Source: Ornithoclostridium sp944380285 (GTDB lineage Bacteria > Bacillota > Clostridia > Christensenellales > UBA3700). Taken from it: 64,000 nt of DNA. How positions within the stretch are numbered: the stretch's first letter is position 1; each line of letters opens with the position of its first letter. This document shows positions 32,111 through 40,303 of this stretch, in pieces. The notes under the pieces are model-generated. The model saw nothing but the letters and a program-made list of their open reading frames with translations, made no database searches and was not told the DNA's origin. The translations under genes and the position numbers were made by a program. The stretch is from contig OZ006985.1 in NCBI GenBank assembly GCA_963931165.1, forward strand, positions 496,001 to 560,000, written 5' to 3'.

Positions 32111-32802
32111 ACAGAGACGTATTGATCGCGCTGCTTCGACAAAAGGGGATATATTCTCCCGAACTCGTCGAAAAATTTGACAAGTTTTGCGACGAGGTGC
32201 TCGAGACAAACCGCTCGTTCAACCTGACCGCGATCACCGACCGAGACGAATTTTATGCCAAACACTTTGTCGACTCGCTCGCCGGATATGACTTCGTCAA
32301 GGACGCAAAGATGGTCTGCGACATCGGCAGCGGAGCCGGCTTCCCCGGAGTGCCGCTTGCGCTCACTTGCCCAAAAACTCAATTTTCATTGGTGGACAGC
32401 CTGCGCAAAAGAGTGGACTTTATCAACACCTGCACCAAAAAATTAAATTTGGACAATTGCTCGGCGTTCCATGCGAGGGCAGAGGAATTTTGCACGTCGC
32501 ATCGCGAAGCCTTCGATGTGTGCACCGCAAGAGCGGTGTCTTCGCTTGCGACTTTGGCAGAGCTGTGCGCGCCTCTCATCAAGGTTGGAGGATCGCTCGT
32601 CGCGTACAAGGGGAGAACTCTTGCCGAAGAGTTGAAGGCTTCCGAAAGGGCATTCGACATCCTCGGATTGAAGACAAAAACAATAGCGGAATACAACATT
32701 TCGGAAGACGAGAAGCACTTCCTCCTCGTCTGCGAAAAGATCAAACACACTCCGCCTCAATATCCGCGCGGCGGCAACAAGCCCAAGACTCAACCGCTTT
32801 GA
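32107..32802 (+). CDS. rsmG: 16S rRNA m7G527 methyltransferase RsmG
   Basis: The 231-residue enzyme has the SAM-binding motif VCDIGSGAGFPGVPLAL (about residue 75), the N-terminal pattern NRSFNLTAITDRDEFYAKHFVDSL and the later YKGR segment. It methylates G527 of 16S rRNA. It begins inside the end of mnmG (ATGA overlap). A basic C-terminal tail PPQYPRGGNKPKTQPL matches the family. Confidence 0.97.
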   Translation: MNRDVLIALLRQKGIYSPELVEKFDKFCDEVLETNRSFNLTAITDRDEFYAKHFVDSLAGYDFVKDAKMVCDIGSGAGFPGVPLALTCPKTQFSLVDSLRKRVDFINTCTKKLNLDNCSAFHARAEEFCTSHREAFDVCTARAVSSLATLAELCAPLIKVGGSLVAYKGRTLAEELKASERAFDILGLKTKTIAEYNISEDEKHFLLVCEKIKHTPPQYPRGGNKPKTQPL

Positions 32803-33053
32803 AATCGTAAAAGATCGCAAAAAGACGGTCTTTTTCCCCGATACCTCGCCGCTTTGAGGCGCTCTTTGATCTTGCGCCTTTGTTGAGCTTTGACGACCGT
32901 CCGAAGTGATCTCCTCTTTTTCTTTTAATGTCTTCCCATGGAGATCGCCCTTCTTTTAAGGTTGAGACTCTTCGGTTTTATGATTATTTTTATCCATATG
33001 TTTTAGGCTTTTTCTCTCTCAATTATATTTTGTTTTCTTATCCCAAACGTGTA
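32803..33053. other. Intergenic between rsmG and parB
   Basis: An A/T-rich small hairpin with A and T runs at 32819-32835 may terminate rsmG. The rest is T-rich plus-strand sequence without a gene. Confidence 0.4.
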
Positions 33054-33083
33054 TTGACAACGGCTCGTGCCTTTTGATATAAT
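33054..33083 (+). promoter_or_regulatory. Promoter of parB
   Basis: TTGACA, an 18-base spacer and TATAAT, 38 bases before the ATG. Confidence 0.75.
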
Positions 33084-33121
33084 ATATCTATCAAATTACG
33101 GCTTGTGCCGAAAGAGGATGT

Positions 33122-33970
33122 ATGGCTGATACCAAAAAAGTTTCCGACGCGGCGAACCTCGCTTTTTCTTTGGAAAAGGGCGAAAAGGTCAAAGACGGCG
33201 TCCGCATCATCAAGATCGACTCCATCGAGACCAATCCCGACCAACCGCGTACGCGCTTCGATCAGGCGGCTTTGCAAGAACTCGCCGCAAGCATCAAAAA
33301 TTACGGAGTCATCCAACCCATCTTGGTCACCGAACTCGGCGACGGCAAATATGAGTTGATCGCCGGCGAAAGACGTATGCGCGCAAGCATGCTCGCGGGT
33401 CTTTCGACCATCCCTTGCATCGTCAAGTCGTTCACCGAATCGGATAGAGCGGAGATCGCGTTGATCGAGAACCTTCAACGCGAAGACCTCAACCCCGTCG
33501 AAGAGGCGAAGGCGTACCGCGCGCTCATGGACAAGTCGGGGATGACGCAGGAAGAACTTGCCAACAAGTTGGGTAAGTCTCGCCCCGCGATCGCCAACAG
33601 CCTGCGACTTTTGACGCTCAGCCCCAATGTGCTCGAACTTGTAGAGGCGGGCAGATTGAGCGCAGGACACGCGCGTACTCTCGCGGTCATAAAGGACCAA
33701 AAAGTGCAGGAATCCTACGCTAAGGCTGCCGCCGACAAAAAGATGAGCGTGCGCCAGCTCGAGAGAATGGTCGCACACTACCTCAACCCCAAAAAGCCGA
33801 CAAGGATCTATAATTCGCCCGAACTCAAAGAACTCGTCAACAACATGCAGCACACGTTCGGCACAAAGGTCAAGGCGATCGGCAACAACGAAAAGGGACG
33901 TATCTATATCGATTACTACACCAAAGACGATCTCATCCGTATATACGACCTTGTTGAGAAATTAAAGTGA
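33122..33970 (+). CDS. parB: Chromosome-partitioning protein ParB (Spo0J/Noc family)
   Basis: The 282-residue protein has the ParB N-terminal CTPase domain (NPDQPRTRF, YELIAGERRMRAS with the GERR motif, and ENLQREDLNP), the central HTH that reads parS (TQEELANKLGKSRPAIANSLRLL) and a C-terminal dimerisation helix. It would load onto parS sites and spread as a clamp to organise the origin region. The start has AAAGAGGATGT. No parA (soj) is adjacent, unlike most genomes. The 16-mers at 9.6-11.6 kb are its likely targets. Confidence 0.95.
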   Translation: MADTKKVSDAANLAFSLEKGEKVKDGVRIIKIDSIETNPDQPRTRFDQAALQELAASIKNYGVIQPILVTELGDGKYELIAGERRMRASMLAGLSTIPCIVKSFTESDRAEIALIENLQREDLNPVEEAKAYRALMDKSGMTQEELANKLGKSRPAIANSLRLLTLSPNVLELVEAGRLSAGHARTLAVIKDQKVQESYAKAAADKKMSVRQLERMVAHYLNPKKPTRIYNSPELKELVNNMQHTFGTKVKAIGNNEKGRIYIDYYTKDDLIRIYDLVEKLK

Positions 33971-34052
33971 CCGCGCAAGCGGGCATTTTCAGTTCCGCGC
34001 TCCCTTTGGGGCGCGGACTGTTTCACCGCTTTAAGCGACTCGTTTGGGCATC

Positions 34053-34140
34053 TTTGCGCCTCTCGGAACGCTCAGGTACCATCGAGGTACACCTCGCAAC
34101 CCTTTCGGCGCAAATCTGCACCAAGTCGCTCGCTTAAAGC
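34053..34140 (+). repeat. Palindromic repeat element, copy 1
   Basis: This roughly 90-base element contains CTCGGAACG, a GTACC/GGTAC palindrome, CCTCGCAACCC and AATCTGCACCA. Copy 2 lies inverted at 34424-34525 with the same landmarks. The two flank the parB terminator. Confidence 0.5.
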
Positions 34141-34299
34141 TGCTTGGTTGCGTTTATCTAATCGGTTCTTTGACGGCTATTTATAAGGTTACTATCCGCA
34201 TATTAAAGGTCAAAACGAAGGCTATTTTTATGGACAAAGTCACAACCGCGCAAATTCATCCCGAAACAGCGCGCTCAAAACTGCTACGCACAGACAAAC

Positions 34300-34330
34300 A
34301 AACGACAGCATTTTTTACTGTCGTTTCTTG
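34300..34330 (+). terminator. Terminator downstream of parB
   Basis: AAACGACAG and CTGTCGTTT form a nine-base stem; the loop contains a T-run and TCTTG follows. It lies 330 bases after parB, in a stretch where I see no gene. Confidence 0.6.
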
Positions 34331-34423
34331 TCGGTGCTTTTATTTTTATAATTAATATGTTTCCTCTCATAAACTCTTCTTTTTATTACTTTTTTACTAA
34401 AAATATATTGAGCGAAGAGAGTG

Positions 34424-34525
34424 GTGCAGATTCGCCCCGTTCGGGTTGCGAGGCGGCGACCCAGTGTACTAAAACGTACACGGTCAGCCGCCGAGACGTT
34501 CCGAACGGAGCGAAGGTGTGCCGCT
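34424..34525 (-). repeat. Palindromic repeat element, copy 2 (inverted)
   Basis: Read leftward it contains TTCGGAACG, a long palindrome (GTGTACG ... CGTACAC-like, centred on a TTTTAG loop), CCTCGCAACCC and GAATCTGCACCA, matching copy 1. The stem formed by CGGCGGCTGACC and GGGTCGCCGCC makes it strongly foldable. Confidence 0.55.
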
Positions 34526-34537
34526 ATATGCGCTCAA

Positions 34538-35647
34538 TTATCTTGAGAAGTTGCGGAGGGGCAATATCATATAGAGATAGTTATCCCCATCCACAGGCAC
34601 TATCACACTGGGCGAAGTCGGGGTGGAGAAGCGTATCTTCACATACTCATCCTCTATCACTTTGAGGCAGTCCAAGATGAACTTGGAGTTGAAGAGCATC
34701 TGCACCTCTTTACCCTCGGTGAACACCGCGATCACTTCGTTGATGTCGCCGTATTCGCTGGCGGTGGAGACGGTGAGTTTGCCCTCTTTGATGTCGAGTT
34801 TGACAAGGTTGGACTTCTCGAATCTGCTCATGACGTATGCTCTTTCGAGGCACCGTTCGAGCATATCCTTGGAGATGGTGATCGTCGTCTCAAAGTTGGT
34901 CGGGATGCTAGAAGCATACTTCATATATGTGCCGGAAAGAAGGTTGGAGATGATCTTGGTGTGTTTGAGATCGACGGCTATCTTCTTTTGGCAGATGGAT
35001 ATCTTTGCCGTCTCTTCGTCCTCTTCGAGAAGTTTGTATATCTCGGAAAGGTTCTTTGCCGGCACGATCGCGGCGGTGTAGGGCATGGTCTTGCCTATCT
35101 TCTTCTTGGAGATGGCGAGCCTGTATCCGTCCAAAGCGACGCAGCGCGCCTCTTCTCCTTCAAGTTCCAAAAGGCATCCTTTGAGCACGGGTCTGACGTC
35201 GTCCGTCGCCGCCGAGAAGATAGTCTTGATGATCATGTCCTTGAAGTCTTTTTGCAGCATCTCGAACTCCGTCTCGTACTCAAACTCTTGGATGGGCGGG
35301 TAGTCGCGGAGTTTCATCGCCTTGATGCTGGTGACGCTGTCCATATATTTGATGACGACCGTTTGATCGTCGTCGAAAGAGATCTCGATCTGATCTTCGG
35401 AAGAGAGCTTTTTGATGAGTTCGCCGAACAATTTGCCGGGAACGAGAGCCTCTCCTTCTATCTTTACGTCTGCGTTGATCGTCTTTTGGATCGCAAGTTC
35501 GGTGTCGGTCGCCGTCAAGGTGAGAGTGTTGCCGTATGCGGAAAGTTTGACCCCTTCCAAGATGGGAATGGTCTTCTTCACCGGCAAAGCCTTGATGACC
35601 CTTGTGAGAGCTTCCGAAAGCTGAGTTCCGTTGCAAATGATGTTCAT
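34538..35647 (-). CDS. dnaN: DNA polymerase III sliding clamp (beta subunit)
   Basis: The 369-residue protein has the three repeated clamp domains and ends in the conserved LMILPLR-type tail (YLYMILPLRNFSR). Motifs such as LVPGKLFGELIKKL and KGCLLELEGEEARCVALDGYRLA are typical. It tethers DNA polymerase to DNA. GGAGG precedes the ATG. It lies downstream of dnaA on the same strand with a 209-base gap holding DnaA-box-like sequences. Confidence 0.98.
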   Translation of the reverse strand: MNIICNGTQLSEALTRVIKALPVKKTIPILEGVKLSAYGNTLTLTATDTELAIQKTINADVKIEGEALVPGKLFGELIKKLSSEDQIEISFDDDQTVVIKYMDSVTSIKAMKLRDYPPIQEFEYETEFEMLQKDFKDMIIKTIFSAATDDVRPVLKGCLLELEGEEARCVALDGYRLAISKKKIGKTMPYTAAIVPAKNLSEIYKLLEEDEETAKISICQKKIAVDLKHTKIISNLLSGTYMKYASSIPTNFETTITISKDMLERCLERAYVMSRFEKSNLVKLDIKEGKLTVSTASEYGDINEVIAVFTEGKEVQMLFNSKFILDCLKVIEDEYVKIRFSTPTSPSVIVPVDGDNYLYMILPLRNFSR

Positions 35648-35691
35648 ATTTCCTCCGTTGAGCCGCGCTGCGGTCTTATATACAATTTAGA

Positions 35692-35856
35692 TTTTCTTTT
35701 TATCGGATAATAATAATACCAATAAGGGAGGTGGAAAAGTGGACAAGCGTCGATATGTACGTTTTATCGACATATAGCCGCACTATTTAGTGTGTTCCCC
35801 GTGTGGAAAAGAGTGTTGAGAAAGGGTACTCTTTCTGCACAATTTCCACAATGGTA
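35692..35856. other. dnaA-dnaN intergenic region with DnaA-box-like motifs (candidate oriC element)
   Basis: Between dnaA and dnaN are TTATCGACA (35764-35772), TGTGGAAAA (35802-35810), GGTGGAAAA (35730-35738) and ATTTCCACA (35842-35850), each within one to three mismatches of TTATNCACA or its complement. An ATT/ATA-rich run lies at 35700-35720. Bacillus uses the same interval for part of its origin. None is a perfect box. Confidence 0.4.
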
Positions 35857-37191
35857 TCATTTTTTCTCCAACATGCTCCTGATGTCGTTGATCTGCGCCT
35901 TGATGAGGTTGTCCGTCTTGGACGCGTCGGTGATCTTGTCGCGCGCGTACATTATCGTCGTGTGGTCGCGCCCGCCGAAGAATTGACCTATCGTCAACAG
36001 GGGGACACCTATCATGTCGTTGATCAAATATATCGCCATCTGCCTTGCGTTGGAGATGAGTTTGTTTTTGCGCTTGCCGACGATGTCCGCCTTTTTGACG
36101 CCGTAGTAGGCGCATACCGCGTCGGTGATAGAGTCCATCGAAAGGACGTGCGTCGAGATGTCGATGTCGTCTTTGAGAGCCTCTTTGACAGCGTCGAGAT
36201 CGTCCGTGCTGCGCCCCGAAAGAGAGCAGAAGTAGACGACCTTGTTGAGAGCGCCTTCAAGCTCGCGGATGTTGGAAGTGATGTTCTCCGCAATGAAGAA
36301 GACAGCCTTTTGAGAGACGTCGTACTTCTTCATGTACGCCTTCTTTTGAAGGATGGCTATCCTCGTCTCGATGTTGGGCTTGGTGACGTCGATCGTGAGT
36401 CCGCTCTGGAAGCGCGATTTGAGCCTCTCTTCGAGCGAGGCGAGTTCGCGCGGATGACGGTCGGACGTGAGGATGATCTGCTTGCGGAATTGGTACAGGT
36501 CGTTGAAGGTGTGGAAGAGAGACTCCTGACTGCCCGTCTTGCCGGACAAAAATTGGACGTCGTCCATCATCAACACATCCACTCCGCGGTATTTCATTCT
36601 GAATTTGAGGGTGAGATCGCTGTTTTTGAGCGAGTCGATGTAGTCGTTGACAAATTGCTCGGACGTGACGTAGAGGATGTGCGCGTTCTTGTCATGTTCG
36701 AGAATGTAGTTGGCGATCGCGTGCATAATATGGGTCTTGCCCAAACCGACCCCGCCGTAAATAAAGAGAGGATTGTGATTTTTGCCCGGCTGCTCGGCGA
36801 CCGACTTCGCGGCGGCGACTGCCAAAGCATTGTTGTCGCCGACGACGAATGAGTCGAAAGTGTAGTCGGGATTGAAGACGTTGACGCTCTCTTCGTCTTG
36901 GACGGGCTTGTCCTCGACCGTCTCCGCCGGGGCAAAACTGTCCTTTTCGTTTTCGGTGATTATTTCTATGCCCGACACCTTGGAGCCGCTCGCCTTGATC
37001 GCCGCCTCGATCTGGTCGGCGTATTGAACGGGCACCTTCTTAAAGCTGTTGAGAGGAGCGACAAGAATGAGGACGTCGTTTTCGATCGTGTAGGGTACGA
37101 GATCTTTGAACCAAAGATCGAAGCTGATGGTCGAGATCATGACCTCAAGCTGCGACAAAATAGATCTCCATATGGCCTTGCATTCGTTCAT
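35857..37191 (-). CDS. dnaA: Replication initiator DnaA
   Basis: The 444-residue protein has the helicase-loading domain I (IWRSILSQLEVMISTISFDLWF), a variable linker, the AAA+ domain with Walker A GGVGLGKTH and Walker B MMDDVQFL, and the DNA-binding domain with the box-recognition signature FGGRDHTTI. It binds oriC and opens DNA. There is no Shine-Dalgarno: TATAAT ends six bases before the ATG, implying a leaderless mRNA. Upstream on the same strand is recF, an unusual order. Confidence 0.98.
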   Translation of the reverse strand: MNECKAIWRSILSQLEVMISTISFDLWFKDLVPYTIENDVLILVAPLNSFKKVPVQYADQIEAAIKASGSKVSGIEIITENEKDSFAPAETVEDKPVQDEESVNVFNPDYTFDSFVVGDNNALAVAAAKSVAEQPGKNHNPLFIYGGVGLGKTHIMHAIANYILEHDKNAHILYVTSEQFVNDYIDSLKNSDLTLKFRMKYRGVDVLMMDDVQFLSGKTGSQESLFHTFNDLYQFRKQIILTSDRHPRELASLEERLKSRFQSGLTIDVTKPNIETRIAILQKKAYMKKYDVSQKAVFFIAENITSNIRELEGALNKVVYFCSLSGRSTDDLDAVKEALKDDIDISTHVLSMDSITDAVCAYYGVKKADIVGKRKNKLISNARQMAIYLINDMIGVPLLTIGQFFGGRDHTTIMYARDKITDASKTDNLIKAQINDIRSMLEKK

Positions 37192-37197
37192 ACTGAT

Positions 37198-37226
37198 ATT
37201 ATACTATCATCGCGAACTTTTTTCAA
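37198..37226 (-). promoter_or_regulatory. Promoter of dnaA, leaderless configuration
   Basis: Leftward TTGAAA (37226-37221), 17 bases, TATAAT (37203-37198), then six bases and the ATG at 37191. The start site would fall on or next to the A of ATG. Confidence 0.75.
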
Positions 37227-37265
37227 GAATATAATATAATAAATATTCGCGCGCGAAAAAAGAGA

Positions 37266-38354
37266 TCAATCCTCGAGGATGCAGCCGTTGTTGACCTTGA
37301 AAGAGGAGTGAGGAACGTCCTCATCGAAGTGTGTGCAGGTGATCACCGTTTGCAGGTCGGCGCTCATCTCCAAGAGACGGCGGCTGCGCGCGGCGTCGAG
37401 TTCGCTCAAAACGTCGTCGAGTATGAGCACGGGACGCTCGCCGACCTCGCCGCAAAAGAGGTCTATCTCGGCGAATTTGAGAGATAGAGCCGCACTGCGC
37501 TGCTGACCCTGCGAGCCGAATTTACGCACGTCGATGTCGTTCAAAGTGATCTTGAGATCGTCGCGGTGACACCCGAATGAGGTGAAGGAGAGATCGATGT
37601 CCTTCTCCACATTCGCCGAGAGCGCGGCGCGGTATTGATCGGCGACCGCCTCGATGTCGTCGTAGTCGAGAGAACTTTCGAGGCAAATGCCGAGCTCTTC
37701 CTTTTCGCAAGACAGTTTGAGGTGAGCGTTTTTGGCATATGTTTTGAGTTTTTGGGCAAATTCGTAGCGCTTGCGCGTGATGTAGGCGCCGTGCTTGGCA
37801 AGCTGTGTGTCCCATACGAACAACGTCTGTTTGAGAGAGTTGATGCCGAGCCCCGACTTGAGAAGTTTGTTGCGCTGAGCAAGGCTCGCGTTGTACTTTT
37901 GAAGATTGAAGAGGTAGGGCTTGGACTGCTGGCAAAGACTGATGTCCATAAAGCGGCGGCGCTCTGCGGGTCCTTCCTTGATGAGTTTGAGCTCGTCGGG
38001 AGAGAAGTAGACGATGTTGAGCACGCCCAAGATCTCGCTCATCTTGTAGGCGGGCACGCCGTCGATCGCGAGCCGCTTTTTGCCCTTGGAATCGATGATG
38101 AGGCGCACCTCGTAGCTGCGGTATTGCTTGATCACCTCGACGCTCGCCGACGCCCTGTCCGCGCCCCAACGTATCATCTCTTTGTCGTTTTGTGTGCGCG
38201 GAGACTTGCCTATCGCGCAGCAATAGAGACTTTCGGCAAAATTAGTCTTGCCGCTGGCGTTCTCGCCCTCAAAGACGTTGAGACCCTCTTTGAGAGTCAC
38301 GGTCTGAGACGCGTAGTTGCGAAAATCCGTCAATGTCACCTTGCCTATACGCAT
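37266..38354 (-). CDS. recF: DNA replication and repair protein RecF
   Basis: Starting at ATG 38354 gives 362 residues beginning MRIGKVTLTDFRNYASQ. Walker A is FEGENASGKTNF, the ABC signature region is KFGSQGQQRSAAL and Walker B is PVLILDDVLSELD. RecF helps load RecA at gapped forks. The ATG directly follows a TATAAT by six bases with no Shine-Dalgarno. Normally recF follows dnaN; here it precedes dnaA. Confidence 0.96.
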   Translation of the reverse strand: MRIGKVTLTDFRNYASQTVTLKEGLNVFEGENASGKTNFAESLYCCAIGKSPRTQNDKEMIRWGADRASASVEVIKQYRSYEVRLIIDSKGKKRLAIDGVPAYKMSEILGVLNIVYFSPDELKLIKEGPAERRRFMDISLCQQSKPYLFNLQKYNASLAQRNKLLKSGLGINSLKQTLFVWDTQLAKHGAYITRKRYEFAQKLKTYAKNAHLKLSCEKEELGICLESSLDYDDIEAVADQYRAALSANVEKDIDLSFTSFGCHRDDLKITLNDIDVRKFGSQGQQRSAALSLKFAEIDLFCGEVGERPVLILDDVLSELDAARSRRLLEMSADLQTVITCTHFDEDVPHSSFKVNNGCILED

Positions 38355-38360
38355 AGATAT

Positions 38361-38389
38361 ATTATAAATCAAAATTTGAGCGGAGTAAA
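38361..38389 (-). promoter_or_regulatory. Promoter of recF, leaderless configuration
   Basis: Leftward TTTACT (38389-38384), 17 bases, TATAAT (38366-38361), then six bases and ATG. Confidence 0.7.
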
Positions 38390-38422
38390 CCTTTTGAGCT
38401 TTGAGCGCACTCAAAAAAATGA

Positions 38423-38451
38423 TTGACAAAACCGTTACTTTATTGTAATAT
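38423..38451 (+). promoter_or_regulatory. Promoter of the CNNM-family transporter unit
   Basis: TTGACA, a 17-base spacer and TAATAT; a TATAAT three bases on (20-base spacing) is an alternative -10. Confidence 0.6.
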
Positions 38452-38477
38452 AATATCATAAAAACAGGAGGACGCCC

Positions 38478-38591
38478 GTGAGCGATTCGGACCCCGGCAG
38501 TAGTTGTAGAAGACGGGGCAACGAACAACGACAGAGATCCAAGCATGATCCCGAACCAAAGCGGGTCGTGCTTTTTTGTTCAAAAAAATAA
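38478..38591 (+). CDS. Possible 37-residue leader peptide spanning an attenuator
   Basis: A GTG start follows CAGGAGG by six bases. The frame encodes MSDSDPGSSCRRRGNEQRQR and continues to TAA 38589, running straight through an intrinsic terminator (38541-38577). Arg, Gln and Lys are abundant. Translation across the hairpin could prevent termination and so control the transporter gene 27 bases downstream. It may instead be chance; no homologue is known to me. Confidence 0.35.
   Translation: MSDSDPGSSCRRRGNEQRQRSKHDPEPKRVVLFCSKK
38541..38577 (+). terminator. Intrinsic terminator in the leader of the CNNM gene
   Basis: AAGCATGATCCCG and CGGGTCGTGCTT form a long stem (with G-U pairs) followed by TTTTTTG, lying between the promoter and the coding region, as in attenuators and riboswitches. 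Confidence 0.75.
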
Positions 38592-38618
38592 AAGAAAAAG
38601 GCAGGAAAAAAGAAAAAA

Positions 38619-39980
38619 ATGACGATGTTTTGGGCAATTGTTTTACAGATAGTGCTTATCGTCCTCAACGCGGTGTTTGCGGCGGCGGAGATAGCGGTCA
38701 TCTCGTTCAACGAAAACAAACTCAAAAAATTAGCCGACGACGGCAACAAAAAGGCGAAGAGGCTCATCTCTCTTACGTCCCACCCGACCAAGTTCCTCTC
38801 GACGATACAGGTCGCGATCACGCTCGCGGGTTTGCTCGGAAGCGCGTTCGCGGCGGACTTCTTCGCCGAACCGCTCGCTCAGGCGATCATAAACGCCGCA
38901 GGCATCGAGTCCTCAGCCGGTATCACCGCGATCAATACGGTGTGCGTCATCTTTATCACGATCGTGCTCGCGTTCTTCAACATCACGTTCGGCGAGCTCG
39001 TCCCCAAACGCGTCGCGATGAAGTGGGCGGAAAAATATTCGCTCGGCATATCCGGCGTGCTCAAAGTCGTGTCTGTCGTCTTCACTCCGCTTGTGTGGTT
39101 GCTGACAGTGTCGTCCAACGCCGTGCTGCGTATATTCGGCATCAAAAAGGACGAGGACGACAACACCGTCACAGAAGAGGACATCGTCCTCATGGCGGAA
39201 GCGGGCAGCGAAAAGGGACAGATCGACGAAAAGGAGAGCGAACTCATACAAAACGTCTTCGACTTCAAGGACAACACCGCCGGCGAGGTCTGCACCCACC
39301 GCAAAGACGTCGACATCGTGTTCACCGGCGAGAACGACTCCAAGTGGGAAAAGACGGTCTACGGCAGCCGCCACATCTATTACCCCGTCTGCGGCAAGGA
39401 CGCCGACGACGTGCTCGGCATACTCAACACCAAGATCTACTTCCGCCTCAAAGACAAGTCGCGCAAAAACGTCATGGAAAAGGCGGTCCAACAGGCGGTC
39501 TTCGTGCCCGAAAACATGCCCGCGAACGAACTGTTCTACCGCATGAAGGACACCAAAGAGCATGTGATGATCGTGCTGGACGAATACGGCGGCATGAGCG
39601 GCATCGTCACGATCAACGACCTGCTCGAACTGCTGGTCGGCGACATGGCGGACAAGGACGAAAAGTCGGAATATTCGATCGAAAAGATCGCCGACGACAA
39701 GTGGCATATCATCGGGCTTGCGCCGATGGAAAAGGTGGAAGAGGCGCTCGATATGGACCTTCCCGACGAGGAAAAAGAGGACTGCGAGACCTTCTCGGGC
39801 TATGTGTGCTCGGTGATGAGCTCCGTCCCGGACGACGGCGACACCCCCGAGATAGATTCGGACGGACTGCATATCGAGGTCAAAAAGGTCAGCTCACACC
39901 GCATCGTCGAGATGATCGTCACCAAACAGTCCGCAAAAGAGGAACAGTCCGCTGCCCCGGAGGAAGAGGACAAAGACTGA
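38619..39980 (+). CDS. CNNM/CorC-type divalent-cation transport protein
   Basis: The 453-residue protein has the DUF21 membrane domain (four hydrophobic segments within residues 1-185, with SFNENKLKKL and TFGELVPKRVAM), a CBS pair (about 215-345, including VMIVLDEYGGMSGIVTINDL) and a C-terminal CorC/HlyC domain. The family exports or regulates Mg2+ or Co2+ and is often called hemolysin-like. The tail is acidic. A terminator-containing leader precedes it, so expression may be attenuated in response to a signal. Confidence 0.92.
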   Translation: MTMFWAIVLQIVLIVLNAVFAAAEIAVISFNENKLKKLADDGNKKAKRLISLTSHPTKFLSTIQVAITLAGLLGSAFAADFFAEPLAQAIINAAGIESSAGITAINTVCVIFITIVLAFFNITFGELVPKRVAMKWAEKYSLGISGVLKVVSVVFTPLVWLLTVSSNAVLRIFGIKKDEDDNTVTEEDIVLMAEAGSEKGQIDEKESELIQNVFDFKDNTAGEVCTHRKDVDIVFTGENDSKWEKTVYGSRHIYYPVCGKDADDVLGILNTKIYFRLKDKSRKNVMEKAVQQAVFVPENMPANELFYRMKDTKEHVMIVLDEYGGMSGIVTINDLLELLVGDMADKDEKSEYSIEKIADDKWHIIGLAPMEKVEEALDMDLPDEEKEDCETFSGYVCSVMSSVPDDGDTPEIDSDGLHIEVKKVSSHRIVEMIVTKQSAKEEQSAAPEEEDKD

Positions 39981-39994
39981 CAAAAATTCGCACA

Positions 39995-40026
39995 AAAGCG
40001 CCCCTGCCGAGGGGCGCTTTTTCAAT
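39995..40026 (+). terminator. Terminator after the CNNM gene
   Basis: AAAGCGCCCC and GGGGCGCTTT, loop TGCCGA, then TTTC. The remaining 180 bases before the gyrB promoter show no gene. Confidence 0.8.
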
Positions 40027-40201
40027 GCGTTCCGGCAGAGAAAAGGGCGTCGGAAAAGAAGGGAAGGAAGCCGCCTTGCCGCGATCGGCGAGGAAAGTAC
40101 AGAAAAGGGGGCGGGGCGAAGCCGCGAGAGAGCGTCTGAGGGAGCGAAAACGGCTTCCCCGAGGAGATGTACGAGAGAGGGCAAAATGTGGCTCAAAACG
40201 G

Positions 40202-40231
40202 TTGATAGACGGGCTGGGCGTGTGCTATAAT
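40202..40231 (+). promoter_or_regulatory. Promoter of gyrB-gyrA
   Basis: TTGATA, an 18-base spacer and TATAAT with TG upstream of the -10; about 70 bases before gyrB. Confidence 0.65.
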
Positions 40232-40303
40232 ATGGTTGTTAAAATATTATAATCTTGTGCGAGCGCGCGCATACGCGTGCACGCGTGCAAGAGGGAGGTA
40301 CAA

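Noticed and set aside
34560..34590. TTATCCCCA near the dnaN 3' end as a DnaA box
   Set aside because: It lies inside conserved dnaN codons and is a poor match.
38460..38620. Known Mg2+ or Mn2+ riboswitch in the CNNM leader
   Set aside because: I could not recognise the conserved cores of the M-box, yybP-ykoY or NiCo classes; only a terminator is certain.
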